From assembly GCA_964405775.1 (NCBI GenBank), contig CAYOPG010000081.1, positions 1 to 9,498 on the forward strand: a stretch of 9,498 bases of DNA, read 5' to 3'. The stretch comes from JAAZFF01 sp964405775. GTDB taxonomy: Bacteria; Verrucomicrobiota; Kiritimatiellia; RFP12; UBA3636. The notes below the pieces were generated by a model that was given only the letters and a program-made list of their open reading frames with translations, was not told where the DNA came from and ran no database searches. This document shows, one piece after another, positions 1-5,047 of this stretch (its first letter is position 1; every line of letters starts with the position of its first letter). The position numbers were made by a program, and so were the translations under genes.

Positions 1-762
1 GCGCAAATGTACGGGTTCAGGGATTTCATAAAGGATCCCGAATCTATGAAGAGCACCCTGAAGCGAGTGAAGAAAATGGGATACGACTACGTACAGATTT
101 CCGGGTTCGGCCCTATCGAGGCGTCTGAACTCAAGAAGATCTGCGATGGCGCAGGCGTTGAGCCGATCGGCGCTCACATCGCCCTGAAATTCTTCCGCGA
201 GGATGAAAAGAAGGTAATCGAGGACTGCCACGCGTACGGCATAGGTTATGTCGCCATTCCATGGCTGCCTGCAGCCGAGTATAAGACTCCCGCCGACTGG
301 AAGAAGCTGTTCAAAGAGTTCGATGCGTACGCCAAGCGCTTCGCGAAAGAGGGTATTGTGGTTCAATACCATAACCACGCTTTTGAGTTCGAGAAGTTCG
401 GAATCAAAAACGGCAAAGGCGGCAAGACTATTATGGATATGATATACGATGAAACGAAGCATCTTCAAGCCGAAATAGATTTCGGCTGGGTCGCCCGCGG
501 CGGGTACAATCCGGTGCTTTGGGCGCAGAAACTGAAAGGTCGCCTCGATCAGGTTCATCTAAAGGACTGGGGGATCGTCGGCGGTAATCCGGAATTCAGA
601 GCGATAGGCGAGGGCAGCCTCGACTGGCCCGCGATTATTAAAGCTTGCAAAGCCTCGGGAACAAAGGACTTCATCGTAGAGCAGGACACCTGTATCGTGA
701 CAAATGACCCATTCCGCAGCTACGAGATCAGCCGGCGCAATTTGCAGGATATGGGGTTATAA
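1..762 (+). CDS. Sugar phosphate isomerase/epimerase, xylose-isomerase-like TIM barrel (5' end outside window)
   Basis: This is a cytoplasmic-type TIM-barrel enzyme of the xylose isomerase-like / AP endonuclease 2 superfamily, which isomerises or epimerises sugars with a divalent metal. Counting from the ATG at 7, candidate metal and substrate residues follow the family pattern: YHNHAFEF at 121-128 (H122, H124, E127), EIDFGW at 156-161 (D158), VHLKDW at 183-188 (H184), IGEGSLDW at about 200-207 and VEQD at 224-227 (E225). No signal peptide is visible. The two codons before the ATG are open and read Ala-Gln, giving 'AQMYGFRDF'. This matches the '(V/A)QLYTVRDF' first strand typical of the family, so the Met at 7 is probably internal and the true start lies left of the window. 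The exact substrate cannot be read from the sequence. The permease gene starts 28 bases after the stop, which suggests co-transcription. Confidence 0.85.
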   Translation, partial: AQMYGFRDFIKDPESMKSTLKRVKKMGYDYVQISGFGPIEASELKKICDGAGVEPIGAHIALKFFREDEKKVIEDCHAYGIGYVAIPWLPAAEYKTPADWKKLFKEFDAYAKRFAKEGIVVQYHNHAFEFEKFGIKNGKGGKTIMDMIYDETKHLQAEIDFGWVARGGYNPVLWAQKLKGRLDQVHLKDWGIVGGNPEFRAIGEGSLDWPAIIKACKASGTKDFIVEQDTCIVTNDPFRSYEISRRNLQDMGL

Positions 763-790
763 GCCGGAACGACGGCGGGGGATACAACAG

Positions 791-1900
791 GTGAGGATAA
801 TAACATTTTATCTGCTGAAGGCTTTTCTGAAGCCTTTGCTGTTATGCCTCATCTCGTTCAATGCTATATTCATAATCTTCGACCTCTTCGGGAATCTTTC
901 TAATTTTATCGAAGCGGGAACAAGTATCCCCGTCGTTCTTCGCTACTACGGGGGGGTGGTGAGCATGTACGCGCAATGGTTTCTGCCTGCGTCGTGCCTG
1001 CTCGCCGCCCTTTACACCATGTGGCAGCTCTCCCATCACAGTGAGCTTACGGCTATGCGCGCGAGCGGAATCAGCTTCTATCTTCTGCTCGTGCCGTTCC
1101 TAGTCGCGTCGGTGGGAATGAGTTTGCTCTCATTGTGGAACTCTGAATACATCGCCCCCGAGGCTAGCGTCTGGTCGGAGCGTCTCAAGGAATCGTCGTT
1201 CACTACCGCCGAATCTCAGGAAAAGAAGAACGTGCAGTTCATATCGCCCTCCACTGGGCGAACTTGGATGTTTGCCTCCGTGGATCCTTCTACCGAGTAT
1301 ACTATGGCGCGTCCTTCAGGATCCGTGGATGTAATCCAGGAGGTAGACGGGGTCAAAGTCAGCGGGGTTCACGCCAAACGTGCCGAATATCTGGACGGGG
1401 TCTGGTGGTTCCATGAGCCTCGCCCGATAGAGTACGACATCGATGGGCAAGAGCTCCCGCAAGAGTCCTCTAAGGCAATTCCCGACAACGCCCCGAAGCG
1501 TGTGCCAATGCATGAGTTGGTGGAGTCGCCGCGATCCATGATGCTCGAACATCGGAGCGCGTATTTTAAATTCTTCCTGCTCTCAGATATGCTCCTTTAT
1601 ATAAAAGGGCGGAAAGTTCCGGATAAGGGGCAGTGGTATGAATTCTGGTATCGAATCGCCTCCCCGTGGGCGTGCGTGGTCATCACCATATTCGCAATTC
1701 CGGCAGGCATCAGCACCGGCAGAAAAAGCGTGATGAAAGGCGTAATCATGGCGCTACTGGCGTTTTTCAGCTTCTATGCGCTCACATTGGCGCTTAGTTT
1801 CTTGGCTTTTCATGGCATTATCCCTGCCGCCCCTGCGGCGTTGTTGCCGAATCTTGTCTTCCTGGTCATCGGCGTTTCTATGTTCCGAAAACTAACTTGA
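791..1900 (+). CDS. LptF/LptG-family (YjgP/YjgQ) lipopolysaccharide export permease
   Basis: This is probably a permease subunit of the Lpt transporter, which extracts lipopolysaccharide from the inner membrane and passes it to the periplasmic bridge. I chose the GTG at 791 (369 aa). It places 'RIITFYLLKAFLKPLL' at the N-terminus, as in the family, and a GGGGGA stretch lies 9 to 10 bases upstream; the in-frame ATG at 704 would overlap the previous gene by 59 bases. Hydrophobic segments lie at about 14-31, 63-79, 96-116, 289-306, 316-338 and 342-364, which is the family's three-plus-three arrangement around a periplasmic beta-rich domain (about 120-285). The conserved coupling loop 'SELTAMRASGIS' sits at about 84-95. 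I cannot tell LptF from LptG. No LptB ATPase or second permease is in the window. The next gene follows after 25 bases. Confidence 0.86.
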   Translation: MRIITFYLLKAFLKPLLLCLISFNAIFIIFDLFGNLSNFIEAGTSIPVVLRYYGGVVSMYAQWFLPASCLLAALYTMWQLSHHSELTAMRASGISFYLLLVPFLVASVGMSLLSLWNSEYIAPEASVWSERLKESSFTTAESQEKKNVQFISPSTGRTWMFASVDPSTEYTMARPSGSVDVIQEVDGVKVSGVHAKRAEYLDGVWWFHEPRPIEYDIDGQELPQESSKAIPDNAPKRVPMHELVESPRSMMLEHRSAYFKFFLLSDMLLYIKGRKVPDKGQWYEFWYRIASPWACVVITIFAIPAGISTGRKSVMKGVIMALLAFFSFYALTLALSFLAFHGIIPAAPAALLPNLVFLVIGVSMFRKLT

Positions 1901-1911
1901 AGTACACTGCA

Positions 1912-1920
1912 AAAGGAGGT
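1912..1920 (+). promoter_or_regulatory. Strong Shine-Dalgarno of the PilT-like gene
   Basis: AAAGGAGGT lies just upstream of the ATG at 1926, with a 6-base gap between the AGGAGG core and the start. It is the closest match to the 16S anti-SD in this window and fixes the start codon, although a second in-frame ATG follows at 1932. Confidence 0.8.
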
Positions 1921-1925
1921 TTAGT

Positions 1926-3020
1926 ATGTCAATGCTAACAGACGTTCTGCGCCAAGCTGTCGATGCCGGCGCTTCAGATGTGCACATCAAGCGCGACACT
2001 CCTCCGCTTTTTCGCATCGAGAAGAACCTTGGCACGGCGCCTTTCGAGCCGATTTCCATAGAGCAGATAAACGCGATCGTGTCGGAAATCCTGCCCTCGT
2101 ATCTCGTCGACGAGTATCAAAAGACTCACGAGGTTGATTTTTCGCACCGTGAGGAAGGTGTTGGCCGCTTCCGTATCAGCCTTTACACGGGAGAGGGGTT
2201 CCCCGTCCTCGCAATGCGTTACGTCAAAGACAAAATACCGGATCTGGAAGACTTGAATCTGCCTCCCATTCTTGAAACGCTTGTTGAAGAGAGAAACGGC
2301 ATCATAATCCTTTCCGGCACTACGGGATGCGGGAAATCCACAACATTGGCTTCGCTCATCGAACTCATAAATATCGGGCAGTCACGGCGCATAATCACCG
2401 TTGAAGATCCCATCGAGTATGCGTTCGAAGATAAGAAAAGCATCGTAACGCAACGAGAGGTGGGACTTGACACCGAATCTTTCTCCTCAGCCCTAAAACG
2501 GGTACTTAGGCAAGATCCGGATGTCATACTAATTGGCGAGATGCGCGATACAGACAGCGTCCGCACCGGGATCACCGCCGCCGAGACAGGCCATCTGGTT
2601 TTTACAACTCTGCACTCCGGCACGGCTGCCTCTGCCGTCCCGCGCATACTTGACATGTTCCCTTCGGACGAGCAGGATCAAGTCCGCATGGCGCTTGCCA
2701 ACAATCTGCGAGCCGTTGTATGCCAGCGCCTCGTTCCGACCATCGGCGGCGGCCTTATCCCTGCGGCAGAAATTATGTTCAACACGCCGACCGTGAAAAA
2801 AATCCTCATCAAAAACGAACTTCGTCTTCTGGGGGCTGCGATAGAGGCAGGAGGCGAAAACGGGATGCAGAACTTCAATCAGGCTCTTTACAAGTTTGTT
2901 AAAGCCGGTGTCGTATCCGAATCCGACGGTATGCGCTTCGCGCCAAACCCCGATTCGCTTCAGATGAACCTTCGTGGCATCTTTCTGGACGAAGGCCGCA
3001 AGATACTTTCCTCTCTATAG
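1926..3020 (+). CDS. PilT/PilU-like type IV pilus retraction ATPase
   Basis: This is a hexameric secretion-superfamily ATPase (GspE/PilT) that would power type IV pilus disassembly at the cytoplasmic face of the inner membrane. At 364 aa it has the usual PilT length. Its N-terminal PAS-like domain carries 'GASDVHIK' (15-22), followed by 'RFRISLY' (81-87). The motor domain has Walker A GTTGCGKST (131-139), an Asp box TVEDPIEY (158-165), Walker B ILIGEMRD (201-208, E205) and a His box TGHLVFTTLH (221-230). The C-terminal 'GMQNFNQAL' (313-321) matches the family. The position of the classical AIRNLIRE motif reads TVKKILIK (289-296), which is clearly diverged, so PilU or another PilT paralogue is possible. 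No pilin or other pil gene is in the window. It sits 25 bases after the Lpt permease and probably shares its transcript. Confidence 0.87.
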   Translation: MSMLTDVLRQAVDAGASDVHIKRDTPPLFRIEKNLGTAPFEPISIEQINAIVSEILPSYLVDEYQKTHEVDFSHREEGVGRFRISLYTGEGFPVLAMRYVKDKIPDLEDLNLPPILETLVEERNGIIILSGTTGCGKSTTLASLIELINIGQSRRIITVEDPIEYAFEDKKSIVTQREVGLDTESFSSALKRVLRQDPDVILIGEMRDTDSVRTGITAAETGHLVFTTLHSGTAASAVPRILDMFPSDEQDQVRMALANNLRAVVCQRLVPTIGGGLIPAAEIMFNTPTVKKILIKNELRLLGAAIEAGGENGMQNFNQALYKFVKAGVVSESDGMRFAPNPDSLQMNLRGIFLDEGRKILSSL

Positions 3021-3024
3021 ATAT

Positions 3025-3045
3025 TAGCTTCCTCGCGAAAGGCTA
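3025..3045 (+). terminator. Weak hairpin after the PilT-like gene, doubtful terminator
   Basis: TAGCTT (3025-3030) can pair with AGGCTA (3040-3045), six pairs including one G-T wobble, around a nine-base loop. No T-tract follows, so intrinsic termination is doubtful. It is listed because it sits 5 bases after the stop of 1926-3020 and no better candidate exists in this gap. Confidence 0.2.
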
Positions 3046-3107
3046 GTGGGCCGACACAATGTGTGCGTTCTCCAGACAATAAACAGGTTGTGGCTTGCAG
3101 CCCAAAC

Positions 3108-3136
3108 TTGACTTTCCGCCTGATTTATGGCAAAAT
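3108..3136 (+). promoter_or_regulatory. Candidate sigma70-type promoter of the tandem redoxin gene
   Basis: TTGACT at 3108-3113 (5 of 6 to the -35 consensus) is followed by a 17-base spacer and CAAAAT at 3131-3136 (4 of 6 to the -10 consensus). Transcription would begin near 3143 and give a leader of about 39 bases before the ATG at 3182. The spacing is ideal and the position between two genes fits, but the -10 is imperfect and promoter consensus in this phylum is uncertain. Confidence 0.4.
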
Positions 3137-3166
3137 TCGCACCTCCTTTGATAACAAAAGCAAACG

Positions 3167-3172
3167 AAAGGA
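3167..3172 (+). promoter_or_regulatory. Ribosome binding site of the tandem redoxin gene
   Basis: AAAGGA lies nine bases before the ATG at 3182. It supports this start, which also gives a clean signal peptide. The upstream TCCTTT at 3144-3149 is its exact complement and could pair with it. Confidence 0.55.
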
Positions 3173-3181
3173 TGAATCTAA

Positions 3182-4327
3182 ATGAAAACCGCAAAAAAAC
3201 TGATTGTATTGCTGGGGATGTGTTCTGCAGTCATGACCGCAGGGGCAGCGAAAATTGGCGATGCCGCACCAGAACTCAAGATCGGCAAATGGATACAGGG
3301 CGATGGCGTGGAGATCAAGAAAGGTCAGATCACGGTTGTAGAGTTCTGGGCCACCTGGTGCCCGCCGTGCCGCACTTCGATACCCCATTTGAACGAGTTG
3401 TATAAAAAATATAAGGACAAGGGCGTTTCGTTAGTCGGAATTTCCGATGAAAAGGAAAAAACCGTTGAAAGCTTTGTAAAAAAAATGGGCTCGAAAATGG
3501 AGTATCCAGTGGCGATTGGAACAGAGCAAACGCAGAAGGGATACATGTCCGCCTTCAAAGTTATGGGTATCCCTCATGCTTTCGTCGTGGATGCAGACGG
3601 TAAATTCGCATGGCAGGGGCACCCAATGGACGGGTTGGACAAAGCAATCGAAGCCGAACTCGCGAAGCTGGAGGCCAACAAAAAAGCCCGTCCAGAAAAA
3701 AATGAGAAAGTCGGCGCTAAAACCTCCGCTAAAATCGGAGATGCCGCACCTGCGATCAAGGCGGATAAATGGATACAAGGTGATGCCGTGGAGGTCAAGG
3801 AGGGGCAGGTGACGATAGTGGAATTCTGGGCTACGTGGTGCCCCCCGTGCCGCGCATCGATTCCGCACCTGAACGTGTTGTATAACAAATACAAGGACAA
3901 GGGCGTGGCCATGGTGGGGATTTCAAATGAGGCAGAAAATGTTGTGGAAAAGTTCGTCAAGAACATGGGCGATAAAATGACGTACCCAGTTGCCACTGTA
4001 AAGGCTGATAAGGAGGACGGATACATGTCCGCCTTCAAAGTCAGAGGTATTCCTCACGCCTTCGTTGTGGGAGCGGACGGCAAATTCGCATGGCATGGCC
4101 ACCCTATGGACAACCTAGACAAAGTTATAGAAGCTGAGCTCGTAAAATTGGAGGCGTACAAGAAGGCAACGTCCGATAAATCTGAAAAAGATGTCGTAAA
4201 TGCCGAAACTGAGACCCCTGAATCTAAGGAAGGCGATAAGACTGCCCCCGCTAAACCCTCAGAAACAACCGAAACAGTGGCGCCTACTGGCTCCATCGGG
4301 CAGAAATCGGAGTCCACAAACAAATAA
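3182..4327 (+). CDS. Exported protein with two tandem TlpA-like thioredoxin domains
   Basis: This is a predicted periplasmic thiol-disulfide protein of the TlpA / AhpC-TSA redoxin type. Residues 1-23 form a Sec signal peptide: K2/K5/K6, a hydrophobic core to A18, and a likely cut after 'AGAA' at residue 23; the 'LGMC' stretch is not a proper lipobox. Domain 1 spans about 24-170 and domain 2 about 184-330. Each has 'EFWATWCPPCR' with a CPPC active site (C60/C63 and C220/C223), 'GIPHAFVV' with the cis-proline (P131 and P291), and a closing 'GKFAW.GHPMD'. The two domains align without a gap at an offset of exactly 160 residues, with about 110 of 148 positions identical by hand count. The tail, about 331-381, is Thr/Glu/Lys/Pro-rich and looks disordered. 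The likely job is disulfide reduction or isomerisation, or cytochrome c maturation support; the partner is unknown. The gene appears to have its own promoter. Confidence 0.9.
   Translation: MKTAKKLIVLLGMCSAVMTAGAAKIGDAAPELKIGKWIQGDGVEIKKGQITVVEFWATWCPPCRTSIPHLNELYKKYKDKGVSLVGISDEKEKTVESFVKKMGSKMEYPVAIGTEQTQKGYMSAFKVMGIPHAFVVDADGKFAWQGHPMDGLDKAIEAELAKLEANKKARPEKNEKVGAKTSAKIGDAAPAIKADKWIQGDAVEVKEGQVTIVEFWATWCPPCRASIPHLNVLYNKYKDKGVAMVGISNEAENVVEKFVKNMGDKMTYPVATVKADKEDGYMSAFKVRGIPHAFVVGADGKFAWHGHPMDNLDKVIEAELVKLEAYKKATSDKSEKDVVNAETETPESKEGDKTAPAKPSETTETVAPTGSIGQKSESTNK
3248..3691 (+). repeat. Internal tandem repeat, copy 1 (redoxin domain 1)
   Basis: This is the first copy of a 480-bp-period direct repeat and encodes residues 23-170. 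Matching landmarks 480 bases apart include ATACATGTCCGCCTTCAAAG at 3541 and again at 4021, and the TGGTGCCC segment of the CPPC active site near 3357 and 3837. The protein copies differ mainly at residues 111-119 and at scattered surface-type positions, so the duplication is not recent. Confidence 0.95.
3728..4171 (+). repeat. Internal tandem repeat, copy 2 (redoxin domain 2)
   Basis: This is the second copy of the 480-bp-period repeat and encodes residues 183-330. Weak similarity continues into the linkers (K173, E175, K176 match K333, E335, K336), so the ancestral unit probably included the charged linker, and the acidic tail may be its expanded descendant. Confidence 0.95.
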
Positions 4328-4453
4328 GTCGCAAAACAATCTTTTTATAGTTGCTTTTTCGACTCCGCGTGTGCTATTCTCCTCTTTGTTGGGTAGGGAC
4401 TCTTATTATTTAACGACAATCCATTTTTAAGCAAACTATAGGGAATATGACGA

Positions 4454-4948
4454 ATGCAAAGGAAAATCATACAAGTATCTATTCTAACCGTTCTCGCTTT
4501 AGCCCTTTCAGGATGCGCTTCTAAGGGTCCGCCTCCCGAAGGTAAACTCCATGTACGCGCTTTGATTGATGGCCGTGATTCGTTCCATATCAAGGGCGAC
4601 AAGATGTGGGTCGTACACAACTCTTATCTTATTCCCGGCAAGTGGGCGGGGGGGGATCTTCCCGTTTATATCAACCAGAATCAGGAATGGGAGCTTCAGT
4701 GGAATGGCAACCTAAGCAATGTGGTCACCATCGAGAACCCGGATTCAGCACTCCCGACTTCCGGCGAGTGGAATGAGGACAACATGAGCGTCAAGTTCTA
4801 CACCGCCGGCTATGGCGCACCTTCAGTGTTGCAGTATCCGTCATCAACAAACGACTATACTCTGGTGTTGGATTTCAATGATGATGAGCCTTACAGCGCG
4901 CACTGGTACAGCGCAGATATCGACTGGGACGAAGAAGCAGCCAAATAG
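4454..4948 (+). CDS. Small predicted lipoprotein, function unknown
   Basis: This 164-aa protein has a clear type II signal peptide: basic residues at 3-4, a hydrophobic stretch at about 5-17 and the lipobox LSGC at 18-21, giving a lipidated C21 at the mature N-terminus. A short Pro-rich linker (PPP at 26-28) leads to one compact domain rich in Trp, Tyr, Asn and Asp. The stretch 'IDGRDSFHIKGDKMWVVHN' (38-56) resembles a recurring '.DG...l.I.G....W.H' pattern I associate with uncharacterised envelope beta-domains, so a beta-sandwich is plausible but unproven. The C-terminus is acidic (DIDWDEEAAK). The ATG at 4454 has a weak GGGA at 4441-4444 upstream; an ATG at 4447 is in another frame. A terminator follows, so this is probably a single-gene unit or the last gene of one. 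I do not recognise a named family. Confidence 0.78.
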   Translation: MQRKIIQVSILTVLALALSGCASKGPPPEGKLHVRALIDGRDSFHIKGDKMWVVHNSYLIPGKWAGGDLPVYINQNQEWELQWNGNLSNVVTIENPDSALPTSGEWNEDNMSVKFYTAGYGAPSVLQYPSSTNDYTLVLDFNDDEPYSAHWYSADIDWDEEAAK

Positions 4949-4993
4949 TGCGCTAGCCGTGTTAGGCTAAAGGCAAAACTTTATCTCAGCCGA

Positions 4994-5028
4994 ACGGCCC
5001 GGCACGTTACATCGTGCGGGGCCGTTTT
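4994..5028 (+). terminator. Rho-independent terminator after the lipoprotein gene
   Basis: The arms ACGGCCCGGCACG (4994-5006) and CGTGCGGGGCCGT (5013-5025) form a 13-position stem with a single G-G mismatch and a six-base TTACAT loop. A TTTT run (5025-5028) and GTAATTT follow. GC-rich stem plus T-tract is the textbook form. It lies 46 bases after the lipoprotein stop and only 19 bases before the next ATG, so it could also work as an attenuator for the downstream gene. Confidence 0.85.
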
Positions 5029-5035
5029 GTAATTT

Positions 5036-5041
5036 AAAGGA
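5036..5041 (+). promoter_or_regulatory. Ribosome binding site of the GT-C-like gene
   Basis: AAAGGA is followed by six bases and then the ATG at 5048. It decides this start, which also places a hydrophobic first membrane segment at residues 11-29. Confidence 0.65.
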
Positions 5042-5047
5042 CAAACT

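Noticed and set aside
704..790. Upstream ATG at 704 as the start of the Lpt permease
   Set aside because: It would overlap the isomerase gene by 59 bases and add 29 residues with no family resemblance. The GTG at 791 gives the expected N-terminus directly.
2219..2656. Long open frame on the minus strand inside the PilT-like gene
   Set aside because: It lies antisense to a well-supported gene, has a Ser/Arg/Pro-rich composition typical of a shadow frame, and no recognisable domain.
3127..3405. Plus-strand open frame overlapping the start of the redoxin gene
   Set aside because: It is out of frame with the strongly supported signal peptide and CPPC domain, covers the candidate -10 box, and has no family resemblance.
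3574..4038. Antisense open frames within the redoxin gene, repeated at about 3325-3558 and 4054-4323
   Set aside because: Their mutual similarity is explained by the 480-bp repeat of the sense gene, and they read as reverse frames of the redoxin domains.
4351..4380. Promoter candidate TTGCTT - 18 bases - TATTCT before the lipoprotein gene
   Set aside because: It matches only 3 of 6 and 4 of 6 consensus positions. It is too weak to list as a feature, although the 126-base gap could well hold a promoter.
5006..5033. Promoter candidate GTTACA - 16 bases - TGTAAT overlapping the terminator
   Set aside because: The implied start near 5040 falls inside the ribosome binding site and would leave almost no leader, so the match is more likely a by-product of the hairpin loop and T-tract.
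3182..5047. The redoxin and lipoprotein as parts of a novel defence or secretion cassette
   Set aside because: There is no nuclease, toxin, transposase or secretion partner beside them, no base-composition break and no flanking repeats. The evidence only supports ordinary envelope genes.
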